DNA of 64,000 bases, taken from positions 2,604,001 to 2,668,000 of the forward strand of contig NZ_CP048264.1 of the NCBI RefSeq assembly GCF_019469185.1, written 5' to 3'. Below are positions 46,451 to 56,582 of the stretch, one piece after another. Position 1 is the first letter of the stretch; each line of letters starts with the position of its first letter. The notes under the pieces were generated by a model that had not been told where the DNA came from, did not search any database, and saw nothing but the letters and a program-made list of their open reading frames with translations. The DNA is from Gilliamella sp. ESL0441. Lineage in GTDB: Bacteria; Pseudomonadota; Gammaproteobacteria; Enterobacterales; Orbaceae. A program made the translations under genes and the position numbers.

Positions 46451-47560
46451 ATGATAAAAAAATTACCTACTCTTATCTGTTTTATCTTAATGATGATTTT
46501 AGCGATACCTTATAGTTACGCTGAGCGCATCCGTGATCTAGTCACCATACAAGGGGTACGTGATAATGCGTTAGTAGGTTATGGCATTGTGGTGGGACTT
46601 GATGGAACAGGCGACCAAACCTCGCAAACACCGTTTACGATTCAAAGTATCACCAATATGTTATCTCAATTAGGCATTACTGTTCCAACAGGCAGCAATA
46701 TGCAACTTAAAAATGTTGCCGCCGTTATGGTCACAGCAAAATTACCCGCTTATTCACGAGTAGGACAACAAATAGATGTCGTGGTATCCTCACTGGGTAA
46801 TGCCAAAAGTTTACGAGGAGGCACATTAATTATGACGCCGTTAAAAGGCGCAGATAACCAAGTATATGCGATTGCTCAAGGTAATCTTTTTCTGGGTGGC
46901 ATGGGCGCAAGTAGTGGCGGAAGTAGTGTAAGTATCAATCAATTAGCTGGTGCGACAATCCCGAATGGTGCAACGATTGAACGTGAATTAGACATGCGAT
47001 TAGATGAACAAGACATTATTCACCTACATCTGAATCAATTCGATTTTACTCGTGCCTTAAAAATCTCCGAAGCAATTAATAAATTACAAAAAAACACCGC
47101 AGTGGCACAAGACGGTACGACGGTGACAGTCAAAATGCCTGTTACCAGCCAAGAACGGGTTAAATTATTATCACGAATACAAAATCTTGAAATTGGTGCA
47201 ACGCCGATCTCAGCCAAAGTCGTCATTAATACTCGTACTGGGGTTGTGGTCATGAATCAAAAAGTCCAGTTGGATAACTGCGCTGTCGCGCATGGTAACT
47301 TATCGGTTGTCGTCAATAATAGACTCAAAGTTAACCAACCCAATACACCTTTAGCGGGTGGGGAAACAGCGGTCACACCTGAAACACAAATTGCAGTTGA
47401 AGAGCAAGGTGGAGCATTGCAAAAAGTCACCGCAGGGGTGAATTTAAATAGTGTGATAAAATCGCTCAACTTACTGGGTGCCAATCCGACCGAATTAATG
47501 TCAATCCTTGAAGCACTTAAAAAAGCCGGTTGTTTACATGCTTCGTTAGAAACCATTTAG
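46451..47560 (+). CDS. flgI: P-ring protein FlgI
   Basis: The 369-residue periplasmic ring protein has a signal peptide ([20 protein letters not shown]) followed by [21 protein letters not shown]. The frame extends back into flgH, but the ATG at 46451 gives the proper signal peptide. It needs FlgA for assembly. Confidence 0.95.
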   Translation: MIKKLPTLICFILMMILAIPYSYAERIRDLVTIQGVRDNALVGYGIVVGLDGTGDQTSQTPFTIQSITNMLSQLGITVPTGSNMQLKNVAAVMVTAKLPAYSRVGQQIDVVVSSLGNAKSLRGGTLIMTPLKGADNQVYAIAQGNLFLGGMGASSGGSSVSINQLAGATIPNGATIERELDMRLDEQDIIHLHLNQFDFTRALKISEAINKLQKNTAVAQDGTTVTVKMPVTSQERVKLLSRIQNLEIGATPISAKVVINTRTGVVVMNQKVQLDNCAVAHGNLSVVVNNRLKVNQPNTPLAGGETAVTPETQIAVEEQGGALQKVTAGVNLNSVIKSLNLLGANPTELMSILEALKKAGCLHASLETI

Positions 47561-47576
47561 ATATAAAAAATAGAAT

Positions 47577-48620
47577 ATGAATAATCTGATTAATCAATCT
47601 GTTCACCGTTTTGCCTATGATGTAAATGGACTAAATCAATTAAAGCGCAATGTGGCAAAAGGGACTAACCAAAGTATTAAACAAGTTGCCGAACAATTTG
47701 AAACGCTATTTATTAATATGATGATGCAATCAATGCGTAAAGCAGTGCCAGACAGTGGATTATTCAATCAACCTGCAACCCAACTCTTTACCTCGATGTT
47801 TGATCAGCAAATTGCTCTGCAAGCAGCAGGTAAAGGGTTGGGGCTTGCTAATATCATTACCAAGCAACTCACGCATGGCAAACCTTTGTCACCAAATGTA
47901 TCGTCATCGGGCACTATTCCTATTCAACCCCAAAAATCGTCGCAACAACCTAACCTTAAACTTGCACAATCTTTATTTAGCAACGCATCAGCGACAGTCA
48001 CGCCCGAAGCATTAGGACAAATGCTTTATCATAGCCATAAAATCGATAATGCTTCAAAAATAAATGCATCTGAACTCACATCGTTAAAACCTGCCGATAA
48101 AGCAAATCAAGATCATGTAACCGCATTTATCAAAGAATGGCTTATTCCTGCTCAACAAGCTTCAAAAAGTTCAGGTATACCTTACGAAGTTATCATAGCG
48201 CAAGCTGCATTAGAAACAGGTTGGGGACAAAAACTGATTAAAACCACAGATAACCAATCAAGCCATAATTACTTTGGTATCAAAGCCACGCCAACATGGC
48301 AAGGTAATGCGACCCGCTTAACAACACAAGAATTTATCAATGACCGAATGATAAAAATTCAAGATAATTTCAAAGTCTATACCAGTAAACAACATGCATT
48401 AACTGACTATATCAATCTATTAACCAAAAGCCCTCGCTATCAAGCGGTGGTCAAAGCCCCCGATGCAAGAACCGCTGCCAAAGCATTACAATCAGCAAAA
48501 TACGCAACCGATCCCAACTACAGTGACAAGCTCATACAAATTATTGCGCGTATAGAACAAATTGCTCAACAAAATTCAATAACGACCGTTTCAGGTTTCA
48601 GGAAAATAGCGTTTAATTAA
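47577..48620 (+). CDS. flgJ: Rod cap and peptidoglycan hydrolase FlgJ
   Basis: The 347-residue protein has an N-terminal rod-binding domain (about 20-100) and a C-terminal glucosaminidase domain (about 175-335) with AQAALETGWGQKL. This is the two-domain enteric form. It opens the wall for the rod. Last gene of the flgB operon. Confidence 0.95.
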   Translation: MNNLINQSVHRFAYDVNGLNQLKRNVAKGTNQSIKQVAEQFETLFINMMMQSMRKAVPDSGLFNQPATQLFTSMFDQQIALQAAGKGLGLANIITKQLTHGKPLSPNVSSSGTIPIQPQKSSQQPNLKLAQSLFSNASATVTPEALGQMLYHSHKIDNASKINASELTSLKPADKANQDHVTAFIKEWLIPAQQASKSSGIPYEVIIAQAALETGWGQKLIKTTDNQSSHNYFGIKATPTWQGNATRLTTQEFINDRMIKIQDNFKVYTSKQHALTDYINLLTKSPRYQAVVKAPDARTAAKALQSAKYATDPNYSDKLIQIIARIEQIAQQNSITTVSGFRKIAFN

Positions 48621-48688
48621 TTTTTTTGCCAGTAAAACCCTTCAATTCCACTGTGTGATTATTGACTCATTAAAAAAAGACATAAAAA

Positions 48689-48706
48689 AGGAGGCTTAAG
48701 CCTCCT
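48689..48706. terminator. Terminator between flgJ and flgL
   Basis: AGGAGGCTTAAGCCTCCT is a perfect palindrome. The minus strand continues with TTTTTTATG, so it terminates the flgKL transcript and may also stop flgJ read-through. Confidence 0.85.
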
Positions 48707-48776
48707 AAACGTGTTGGATATATATTGTTGTAGTTATAATGAGTAGAAATAAATACTATTATCTGTTTTCACTCGA

Positions 48777-49733
48777 CTATTTCATTTGAAACAGTGACAT
48801 GCTTTGCATGTTCATAAATGTATACTGTGCTGCTTGTAAGTTAGCTTGAAGCATAACGTATTCTGAAATGGCATCGTACCAATCTACATCTTCAAGTTGG
48901 CTAATTTGCGTTTCAAACTCAATATCTAGCGTTTTACCCAGTGTTGTTAATCTTTCGACTTCTTGTAATACAGTTCCACCTTTTGCTCTAAGGGTCGAAA
49001 CATTATCAAATGAGTTATCAACGCCACAACTTGCTTTAGATAAGCCTTCTCGATATTGCTTAATGGTATCTTCATTATTGTCATCTAAATCGAGCTTTAA
49101 TGCGTCAAGCGCATAGTCGATACTCGCAAATAGATTACTTTCTGCTGGCGAACCGTCTGGCAACTTAACGGTAGAGCCTGTCATAAAGGCTTCAAGACCG
49201 GTAAAACTGAGTGGGACTTCGCGTGAATCATCAATAAAAATATTAATTGTGGTGGTGCCACCGACATAACTCACTTCGCCAGATTCACTAACCACAAAAG
49301 GGGGCGTATCATTTTTATTACCGGCAAACAGATAATTGCCGTTAGTATCTTTTGAATTGGCTAACGCGACAAGCTGATCTTTCAAACCTTGTAATTTATT
49401 TGCCAAATCACGTCGGTTTTCATCATTTAACGTTTCATTACCAGCATAAACCAATGTTTCTTGAATACTTTGTATGACGGTATTAACTTCTTTTAAGATA
49501 GTATCTTGACGACTAAGTGACTTATCGGTGCTTTCACGCGCGGCTTGAAATTGGTCGTTTCGAGATTGCGCTTGTTTTAATATTAATGATTGTGATGCGC
49601 CCATCGGATCATCAGAAGGCGATAAAATCTTTTTACCCGTTGCTAAATGTAACCCCGATTTTTGCCATTTATTATTGGTATTTAAAATACTATTTAAATT
49701 TTTTTGATACATTGAATTGGTACTTACACGCAT
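48777..49733 (-). CDS. flgL: Hook-filament junction protein FlgL
   Basis: The 318-residue flagellin-like protein begins MRVSTNSMYQKNLNSIL and ends with the AQYTFMNMQSMSLFQ helix. It follows flgK by 14 bases. A FlgN client. Confidence 0.94.
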   Translation of the reverse strand: MRVSTNSMYQKNLNSILNTNNKWQKSGLHLATGKKILSPSDDPMGASQSLILKQAQSRNDQFQAARESTDKSLSRQDTILKEVNTVIQSIQETLVYAGNETLNDENRRDLANKLQGLKDQLVALANSKDTNGNYLFAGNKNDTPPFVVSESGEVSYVGGTTTINIFIDDSREVPLSFTGLEAFMTGSTVKLPDGSPAESNLFASIDYALDALKLDLDDNNEDTIKQYREGLSKASCGVDNSFDNVSTLRAKGGTVLQEVERLTTLGKTLDIEFETQISQLEDVDWYDAISEYVMLQANLQAAQYTFMNMQSMSLFQMK

Positions 49734-49747
49734 TTTTTATCCTTTTA

Positions 49748-51391
49748 TCACTTCGCTAAACCTAAAATAGTGTCAAATAGCGTTGTTGCAGCATCAATAA
49801 CTTTGGCATTTGCTTGATAATACTGCATATAAACTTGCATTGAGATATACTCTTCTTCAATATTTACACCCGATATTGATTGATTTTGTTCGTCAATCTG
49901 CTGCGTTATATTTTGGCTTGATTGTGCCGAAATTTTAGCGGTTTGAGTTTCACTACCAATATAGTTAACTAACGTGCTATAAGCGCTGCTTAAGGTCGTT
50001 GTACCGTTAATTAATTTTTCATTTTGTATGTCTAATAATTTGCTCACATTGCGGTTATCACCCGCACCGTTTTCTTCATCATTAATTCCGGTTGCCAATT
50101 TATTCACATCTGTCACTAACAACGCTAATGACGATGCGATATCAGCAACAGGTTTAATTAAAAACGAGTCCCCTTTTACCGCATTACCCGTTATTTCAAT
50201 CGATAAACCATCAAACATTAGTTTGCCATCTTCAATTTGAGGGGTAATAGTTTGATGATCAGACAGTCTTGTCACAACCCAATCAGTACCATTAAATTCA
50301 ATTTTATAATCCGAGGCTTTAACTTCGGTGACTGAATCAAAATTGATTTTAGCGGTAGCATTACCTTGATTTTTAGCATTAGTGATACTACTTGGTTGAC
50401 GGTAATCAAACATTTTTTCACCGGCATGACCATTAATATCAACCCCAGACATATGCACTTCGTTGAAACGTTCGGCTAAATTAAGTGCAATTAAGCCCAA
50501 TTGGTTGCGAGCTTGAGAAAGTGGTCCGTCACGAAAAGTTAATAATCCATTTAATCGGCCTGATGCGATATTTTGACTTGTCAGTTCTTGAGTCGCACCA
50601 GAATTATGCGTGTAAACAATTGTATTCATTGCAGGATCTTGTTGTGACGGTTGAACAGATAGTAAGTTCACCGACGATCCCTGCACTAAACTTAAACCGT
50701 TAGCTAACGACAGATTATATTGTCCATTTTGCTCCGTCACGGTAATTCCTATAATTTCGCTCAATTCATTGACCAGCTGATCACGCTGATCAAGCAAGGC
50801 ATTAGGTTCATTACCACCACTAACGGCTTGTAATTTTGAAATTTTTTGATTTAATTCGGCAATTTGCTCTAAATAAGTATTAACCTGATCGACATTATTC
50901 GTTAATTCAGTATTGATATTGGCAATTTGATTTTTAAGATTATTTTCGGTTTTATTAAATTGTCCAACCAACGACGTCAAATTACTGATAACCGATTGTT
51001 TTGTCGAGGCATCACCCGCATTTGACGTAAGCTTATTTAAGCTAGAAAAAAGATTATTTATTTGCGATGAAATGCTGTTTTCATTTTCAGCTAAAAGATT
51101 ATCAACTTTTGATAATTCATTATAATAGGATTTAATCGATCCATTTTGTGATTGCGATTGTCGCAATTGCCCAACAACAAATTGGTTAAATGCACGATTT
51201 ACCGCTGTCACTGAAACCCCATTACCGACAAAACCAAAATGATGATGAGTACCATTTGCCTGCGTTAATATCTGTTGTTGCCGATTATAGCCTGCGGTGT
51301 GGGCATTACTGATATTATTGCTAATTACATTAAGCATATTTTGCGCTGCATTTAATCCACTAATTCCAGTATTCATCAATGAATTTGCCAT
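49748..51391 (-). CDS. flgK: Hook-filament junction protein FlgK
   Basis: The 547-residue protein has N-terminal GISGLNAAQNMLNVISNNIS and a C-terminal MQVYMQYYQANAKVIDAA motif. Length is typical. Preceded by an AAGGAG site and a sigma-28 promoter (51453-51479). Confidence 0.95.
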   Translation of the reverse strand: MANSLMNTGISGLNAAQNMLNVISNNISNAHTAGYNRQQQILTQANGTHHHFGFVGNGVSVTAVNRAFNQFVVGQLRQSQSQNGSIKSYYNELSKVDNLLAENENSISSQINNLFSSLNKLTSNAGDASTKQSVISNLTSLVGQFNKTENNLKNQIANINTELTNNVDQVNTYLEQIAELNQKISKLQAVSGGNEPNALLDQRDQLVNELSEIIGITVTEQNGQYNLSLANGLSLVQGSSVNLLSVQPSQQDPAMNTIVYTHNSGATQELTSQNIASGRLNGLLTFRDGPLSQARNQLGLIALNLAERFNEVHMSGVDINGHAGEKMFDYRQPSSITNAKNQGNATAKINFDSVTEVKASDYKIEFNGTDWVVTRLSDHQTITPQIEDGKLMFDGLSIEITGNAVKGDSFLIKPVADIASSLALLVTDVNKLATGINDEENGAGDNRNVSKLLDIQNEKLINGTTTLSSAYSTLVNYIGSETQTAKISAQSSQNITQQIDEQNQSISGVNIEEEYISMQVYMQYYQANAKVIDAATTLFDTILGLAK

Positions 51392-51452
51392 TAAAAAACT
51401 CCTTAATATAACTTAGTTAATAACATCATGATTATTTGTAAACTTAATTTTT

Positions 51453-51479
51453 ATATCGGCACAATTCATTAAAGCTTTA
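51453..51479 (-). promoter_or_regulatory. Sigma-28 promoter for flgKL
   Basis: On the minus strand, TAAAGCTT, 11 bases, GCCGATAT. Seven of eight positions match in each half. It lies between motB and flgK, so flgKL has its own class III promoter. Confidence 0.85.
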
Positions 51480-51567
51480 ATCATTTTTACTATTTTTTTG
51501 AATTTTTATTTTCAATCAAACAGATTTCTCTTTTTTGATCTATGCCTTTCATAATATAACGATAGGA

Positions 51568-52464
51568 TTAATTCTGTTTAACTGGCTTAGCCTGTTTTAA
51601 AAAATCAATGCCAGTCATATTGTTTTCATCCTCAATATATTGTTGTGCCGATTTATTTAGAATTAAAATACTAATTCGTCGGTTAGCATCTTTACTATAA
51701 TGTGGATTGTTCAATCCCACGGTATCGGCAAGCGCAACAATACGGATAATTTTATTTTTATCTAATCCACCTGCGATAAGTTCTCGTCTTGATGAATTGG
51801 CTCGATCAGCAGATAACTCCCAATTACTATAACCTCTATCACCGGTGACATATTGACGTTCATCGGTATGACCTGATAAGGTTATTTTATTAGGTAATGA
51901 ATTTAAAATAGGTGCTAAGGCATGCAAAATGCTTTGCATTTCAGGATGTATAACCGCACTGCCCACATTGAACATCGGTTTATCATCTGATGCCAGAATT
52001 TGAATACGTAATCCCATTTCAGTGAGTTCAATAATTAAATTAGGTGCTAATTTTTTTAGACGAGGATCGAGTTTAAACATTTCAAAAATTTTACGTGCTG
52101 TTTCAATCAACTGAATTTTTTCGAGTTGTTTTTTTTCAAATTCGCTTTGTTGCTGTTGATTGGCAATATCGTTTTTTTCTTCACCTAGTTGCTGAGTGAC
52201 ATCATCGCCACCACCAGGAATCGGGCTTTCACTATCACTGATATTTTGACCGCCATTTTGCCCCATAAGTAACGGCGTTCTAAAATATTCAGCAATTCCT
52301 TGTAGTTCTTGTGGTGTCGATTTTGCGATTAACCACATGACTAAAAACAGTGCCATCATGGCGGTCATAAAGTCAGCATAAGCGATTTTCCACGAACCAC
52401 CATGATGCCCATCACCATGTCCCGACTTTTTTCTTGTTATGATTCTTACAGAGCTATCTTTCAT
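51568..52464 (-). CDS. motB: Stator protein MotB
   Basis: The 298-residue stator subunit has one N-terminal membrane helix with the proton-carrying Asp in AYADFMTAMMALFLVMWL, a plug region, and a C-terminal OmpA-like peptidoglycan-binding domain (SGHTDERQY). It is 2 bases after motA. Confidence 0.95.
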   Translation of the reverse strand: MKDSSVRIITRKKSGHGDGHHGGSWKIAYADFMTAMMALFLVMWLIAKSTPQELQGIAEYFRTPLLMGQNGGQNISDSESPIPGGGDDVTQQLGEEKNDIANQQQQSEFEKKQLEKIQLIETARKIFEMFKLDPRLKKLAPNLIIELTEMGLRIQILASDDKPMFNVGSAVIHPEMQSILHALAPILNSLPNKITLSGHTDERQYVTGDRGYSNWELSADRANSSRRELIAGGLDKNKIIRIVALADTVGLNNPHYSKDANRRISILILNKSAQQYIEDENNMTGIDFLKQAKPVKQN

Positions 52465-52466
52465 TG

Positions 52467-53351
52467 TTAATTGTTTTCATTTGAGTTGGCATTCTTATCT
52501 TTAGCTTCTTGTATATATTTTTCTAATTCGAAGAAAGATGGGCGTTCATCAGAAAATATCATTTTCCGACCAAATTCAATGCAAATTTGTGGTGCATAGT
52601 CGTGCATATTGGCGATTAATATGACTTTAGTACATTCAAGTATTTTGGTCATATCAGCATTTCTTTGTTTTAATAAAGCCGCTAATGGCGATACAAACCC
52701 ATAAGCCAGTAATATACCTAAAAATGTTCCAACCATTGCATGTGCAATCAGCTCACCCAATTCGCTTGCTGGTCTATCGGCTTGAGCAAGAGTATTGATT
52801 ACCCCCATAACAGCAGCAACGATACCAAAAGCTGGTAAACCATCACCAATACTTGAAATAGCATTAACGGGTTTTTCAAGTTCATGCTCTAAAGTTTCAA
52901 TTTCCTCACTCATTAAGGCTTCGATTTCATAAACATTCATATTGCCACTAATCATCAGACGCATGTAATCAGTGATAAAATCTAAAATTCGAGGATTGGC
53001 TAAAATAAGCGGATATTGCTTAAACAATTCACTTTCATGTGGATTATCAATATCTCCCTCTATCGATAGTGCGCCATTTTGTCGGATTTTCGTTAAAATG
53101 GTGTACATCAAATTAATCAAGGTTAAATATAGATTTTTATTATATTTAGACGATTTAAATAACTGTCCTAATGCTTTAAGCGTCTTTTTGATCACTTTTT
53201 TTTCATTACTGACAATAAAAGCACCAATAGCGGTACCGCCAATAATTAAAAATTCTAACGGCTGAAAAAGTACCGCTAAGTAACCACCACTTAATACGTA
53301 ACCTAACAAAGCAGAGGCGATAACAACAATATATCCAATTATGATTAGCAT
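52467..53351 (-). CDS. motA: Stator protein MotA
   Basis: The 294-residue protein has four membrane segments, with a cytoplasmic loop (about 65-165) carrying the charged residues that act on FliG. The frame opens at a TTG at 53381, but GGAGAAAG upstream of the ATG at 53351 (MLIIIGYIV) marks the start. Order flhD-flhC-motA-motB is as in E. coli. Confidence 0.95.
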   Translation of the reverse strand: MLIIIGYIVVIASALLGYVLSGGYLAVLFQPLEFLIIGGTAIGAFIVSNEKKVIKKTLKALGQLFKSSKYNKNLYLTLINLMYTILTKIRQNGALSIEGDIDNPHESELFKQYPLILANPRILDFITDYMRLMISGNMNVYEIEALMSEEIETLEHELEKPVNAISSIGDGLPAFGIVAAVMGVINTLAQADRPASELGELIAHAMVGTFLGILLAYGFVSPLAALLKQRNADMTKILECTKVILIANMHDYAPQICIEFGRKMIFSDERPSFFELEKYIQEAKDKNANSNENN

Positions 53352-53382
53352 TGGCTTTCTTCTTTCTCCATAAAATAACAAT

Positions 53383-53409
53383 AAATCGGTTCTGTGCCCT
53401 GTATATTTA
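53383..53409 (-). promoter_or_regulatory. Possible weak sigma-28 promoter for motAB
   Basis: On the minus strand, TAAATATA, 11 bases, ACCGATTT. Spacing is exact, but about five of eight positions match in each half. It sits between flhC and motA, where the E. coli motAB class III promoter lies. Confidence 0.4.
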
Positions 53410-53410
53410 T

Positions 53411-54013
53411 TTAACTCGCCACCTGCTTTGCACTCGCTAAATCAAAATTATTAGGAATTGATAATACTTGTAAACATTTAGCGTGATTCTCTTTTTGTGT
53501 CTTTTGGTTTTTTTCTGCTCTTGATGGTGGTTGGCATAAGCTACAAACAAAACTGTTGATCGGTTGGTAAGCATGAGTAATAAAATGACCATGACACTCT
53601 TTACAACAAGATTGCTGCATTACATTACTTTCGACAAATTTGACTAAAATCCAAGCTCGTGTTAATCCTAATACTGGCTCTTCATTATGAGCAGGACATT
53701 GTTCAAGATAGAGCTGATAAGCTTTTAAAATCGATTGTATTCCAGGTTTGGTGCCATGTTTTACTAAAAAATGATAAGCATTATAAAAAATACTTGAGTG
53801 GATATTCGGTTCCCATGTCATAAACCACGTTGTTGAAAACGGTAACAATCCTTTTGGTGGTGGGCAACCTTGAATTTCTTTATAAAGTTTAATTAATTTG
53901 CCTCGACTTAAATTAGTTTCACTTTCAAGCATTTGAATTCTGGCACCGAGTGAAATTAAACGAATAGCGAGTTGAATCTCTTTATATGATTGAACGATAC
54001 TTGTACATCTCAT
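53411..54013 (-). CDS. flhC: Flagellar master regulator subunit FlhC
   Basis: The 200-residue protein has the FlhC zinc site Cys set (CCKECHGH then CSLC at about 140-165). With FlhD it forms the D4C2 activator of class II flagellar promoters. 13 bases after flhD. Confidence 0.95.
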   Translation of the reverse strand: MRCTSIVQSYKEIQLAIRLISLGARIQMLESETNLSRGKLIKLYKEIQGCPPPKGLLPFSTTWFMTWEPNIHSSIFYNAYHFLVKHGTKPGIQSILKAYQLYLEQCPAHNEEPVLGLTRAWILVKFVESNVMQQSCCKECHGHFITHAYQPINSFVCSLCQPPSRAEKNQKTQKENHAKCLQVLSIPNNFDLASAKQVAS

Positions 54014-54026
54014 CTTATTTACCTAC

Positions 54027-54368
54027 CTACTTATTGATTGAATCTAACAGTAAACTAGATAAAAGAATTCCTGTATGCATCTGTTTAATATCGCTAATCC
54101 GAGAATCTTCAGTCAGTTTTTTAATCATATCTGAATTTTCAAATCGTAGTTGAAATGTTAATTGATTTGTTTCAGATAACACTAACATCTGTGATGCTGT
54201 TAAATTACTTATTGCGTCAGCAGTTTCTTCATCAATACCTAATCTAAACATCGCCATCGCTTTGTCTTTCTCAAGCATTCGTTGGCTTAACAATAATGTT
54301 GAAAGATTTAAATGATGTATACATTTAAGAATATCGTCTTCTAGTATATTACCCAATTTAATCACCAA
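54027..54368 (-). CDS. flhD: Flagellar master regulator subunit FlhD
   Basis: The 113-residue helical protein contains HLNLSTLLLSQRMLEKDKAM and FRLGIDEE, typical FlhD. It is transcribed with flhC. The 170-base upstream region is strongly AT-rich and should hold its promoter; no site was resolved. Confidence 0.94.
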   Translation of the reverse strand: MVIKLGNILEDDILKCIHHLNLSTLLLSQRMLEKDKAMAMFRLGIDEETADAISNLTASQMLVLSETNQLTFQLRFENSDMIKKLTEDSRISDIKQMHTGILLSSLLLDSINK

Positions 54369-54538
54369 TCCTATTTATTTTAATTCGCAGTAAAAAAACA
54401 AAAAACAATCAAAAATTATTATTAACTGTTTTTTTACACATAAAATTACATTTTTAAACGAGAAAGGTCAATAAAAAAATCATTTCAATTTATTTTCGTT
54501 TAATTACACTTTGTTTTACGCAGTTTATTTTTATTTTT

Positions 54539-55255
54539 CTATAGCGTCACTTTACTTTGTATTCTTTTTATCGCTTGGCTATGTAGTTGACTGACTCGTG
54601 ACTCACTAATATCCATCACTTTCCCAATCTCTTTTAAATTCAGTTCTTCTTGGTAATACAGGGCTAAAATCATTTTTTCTTTTTCGGGTAACTTATCAAT
54701 TTGTCGAGCGATTTGGTCACGAATTTCGTCATTGATAATAGTCGAAAAAGGATCACTATCTTCACCATGATCGACAATAGCATCAATGTTATCCCCTAAT
54801 TTTTTCTGCATTTCGTCATAAGAACAGATTTGACTACAATTTGAATCCAACAACGCTTTACGATATTCAGAAATCGATAATTGCAAATATTCTGCAATCT
54901 GGTGATCATTAGGCGTGGTACCGAGTTTCTGTTCCAGTTGATTAATGGCTTGAGTAATATCTTTGATCTTTTTTCGAGTTTGTCTTGGTAGCCAGTCTCG
55001 ACTACGGAGTTCATCTAACATTGCCCCTTTTATTCTCGGTATAGCAAAAGTGGCAAACGTATTGCCTTGAGATACATCATAACGCTTTATCGTATCTAAC
55101 AGGCCGATATAACCAACTTGCAGTAAATCATCAAGTTCAATAGTATTTGGCAAACGAACGGCTAATTTTAATGCTTCATTACGAACTAAATGGATATACT
55201 GTTGCCAGTCAACTTGATTAATTATGCCTTGCGAGTTATATAAGCTATCATCCAT
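54539..55255 (-). CDS. fliA: Flagellar sigma factor FliA (sigma-28)
   Basis: The 238-residue sigma factor has region 2 (DLLQVGYIGLLDTIKRYD), region 3, and region 4 HTH (LKEIGKVMDISESRVSQLHSQA). It recognises the TAAAGTTT-N11-GCCGATAA promoters found in this window. It lies immediately upstream of flhDC, so the cascade is physically linked. Confidence 0.96.
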   Translation of the reverse strand: MDDSLYNSQGIINQVDWQQYIHLVRNEALKLAVRLPNTIELDDLLQVGYIGLLDTIKRYDVSQGNTFATFAIPRIKGAMLDELRSRDWLPRQTRKKIKDITQAINQLEQKLGTTPNDHQIAEYLQLSISEYRKALLDSNCSQICSYDEMQKKLGDNIDAIVDHGEDSDPFSTIINDEIRDQIARQIDKLPEKEKMILALYYQEELNLKEIGKVMDISESRVSQLHSQAIKRIQSKVTL

Positions 55256-55360
55256 TTTTTGGAGCCAAGGTTAAAAATATGCTTAATACTATTATGTCGT
55301 TAACAAGTAGATTTAATGAGATGAATAAAGATATAAAAAATAGGTAATTATCATTATTAA

Positions 55361-55389
55361 TAATAACGGTATTAAAAATACCGTTATTA
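55361..55389. terminator. Strong hairpin downstream of fliC
   Basis: A 13-bp perfect stem, TAATAACGGTATT, loop AAA, AATACCGTTATTA. It lies 47 bases beyond the fliC stop, on the way to fliA. No long T-run on the minus strand, but stem strength makes a terminator or mRNA-stabilising role likely. Confidence 0.7.
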
Positions 55390-55435
55390 CTCTGTCGTAA
55401 AATTAGAATAAGCAGAATATCAGATAAATTTAGTC

Positions 55436-56248
55436 TTATTGTAATAATGAAAGTACAGATTGTGGTACCTGATTTGCTTGTGCTAAAACTGAAGTACCTG
55501 CTTGTTGTAAGATTTGACCACGAGTCATGTTTGAAACTTCAGTTGCATAATCCGCATCTTCAATTCGGCTACGAGCAGAACTTAAATTGTTTACTGTGTT
55601 GTTGATGTTAGTCACAGTTGATTCAAAACGGTTTTGCACCGCACCTAATTGACCTCGTAATCCATCAATCTTAGATAGTGCTGCATCAAGTGTTTTTAAC
55701 GGATCGGCAGTTGGGGTATCAGAAACATTAAAATCCGCTAAACCAAGCTCAGTACTGTCGATTTTTTTCAAATTGATTTCAATGGTTTCACCATCGTTTG
55801 CACCCACTTGAATTTTAAGCGTTTTATCTTCTGATAATACTTTTGAACCATTGAAATCAGTTTGTTTAGAAACACGGTCGATCTCTTGTAAACGTTGATC
55901 GATTTCATTTTGGATTGATACTAAATCGCTTTGAGAGTTAGTACCATTTGCAGCTTGAACAGTTAACTCACGAATACGTTGTACGTTGTTATTGATTTCG
56001 TTTAATGCACCTTCAGTAGTTTGTGCAAGTGAAATACCATCATTAGCATTACGAGCAGCTTGAGTTAAACCACGAATATTTGATGAAAAACGGTTAGCAA
56101 TAGCTTGACCTGCCGCATCATCTTTTGCGCTGTTAATACGCATACCAGATGATAAACGTTCAATTGCTGTTCCAAGAACGCTTTGTGAATTATTCAGGTT
56201 ATTTTTTGCCATTAAAGACATAGTATTAGTATTAATTACTTGTGCCAT
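55436..56248 (-). CDS. fliC: Flagellin FliC
   Basis: This 270-residue short flagellin has full D0/D1 termini (MAQVINTNTMSLMAKNNL and GTSVLAQANQVPQSVLSLLQ) and only about 80 residues of variable middle, so it probably lacks D2/D3 domains. The D1 segment RIRELTVQAANG matches the region recognised by TLR5 in other flagellins. Single copy in this window. Driven by the sigma-28 promoter at 56328-56354. Confidence 0.96.
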   Translation of the reverse strand: MAQVINTNTMSLMAKNNLNNSQSVLGTAIERLSSGMRINSAKDDAAGQAIANRFSSNIRGLTQAARNANDGISLAQTTEGALNEINNNVQRIRELTVQAANGTNSQSDLVSIQNEIDQRLQEIDRVSKQTDFNGSKVLSEDKTLKIQVGANDGETIEINLKKIDSTELGLADFNVSDTPTADPLKTLDAALSKIDGLRGQLGAVQNRFESTVTNINNTVNNLSSARSRIEDADYATEVSNMTRGQILQQAGTSVLAQANQVPQSVLSLLQ

Positions 56249-56327
56249 TTTTTTATCTCCTTAATATGATTAGTCAAATCAACGGCATATTGAAGCACGA
56301 CGTCCAATATATTTGCTGATAATTAAC

Positions 56328-56354
56328 TTATCGGTAGCAAAATAGGAAACTTTA
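56328..56354 (-). promoter_or_regulatory. Sigma-28 promoter for fliC
   Basis: On the minus strand, TAAAGTTT, 11 bases, ACCGATAA. The -35 is exact and the -10 has one mismatch. Confidence 0.9.
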
Positions 56355-56501
56355 ATAATTTTTATTTTTTGTTGTGTTATCAAACTAAAAGCAACACCCA
56401 TAGTTAAAATATCTTTTTATAATTCAGTTCATTAAATTAATAAGAAAGATATTTTGTTTTTTATATTTTTTAAAAGCCAGCAATCCGTCAAAAATTTCTT
56501 C

Positions 56502-56528
56502 TAAACTTTTTATGCTAAAAGCCGATAT
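56502..56528 (+). promoter_or_regulatory. Sigma-28 promoter for fliDST
   Basis: TAAACTTT, 11 bases, GCCGATAT. One mismatch in each half. About 55 bases before the fliD start. Confidence 0.88.
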
Positions 56529-56582
56529 AACAGCTAGATGAGTTATGGTTGATAAATAGTGATTAAATAAGGGCAAAAAATT

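Larger units (their letters stand above)
56249..56582. other. fliC-fliD divergent control region
   Basis: This 334-base gene-free stretch holds two back-to-back sigma-28 promoters (56328-56354 and 56502-56528). The fliC mRNA leader is about 75-80 bases. The remainder is AT-rich with no other feature seen. Confidence 0.7.
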
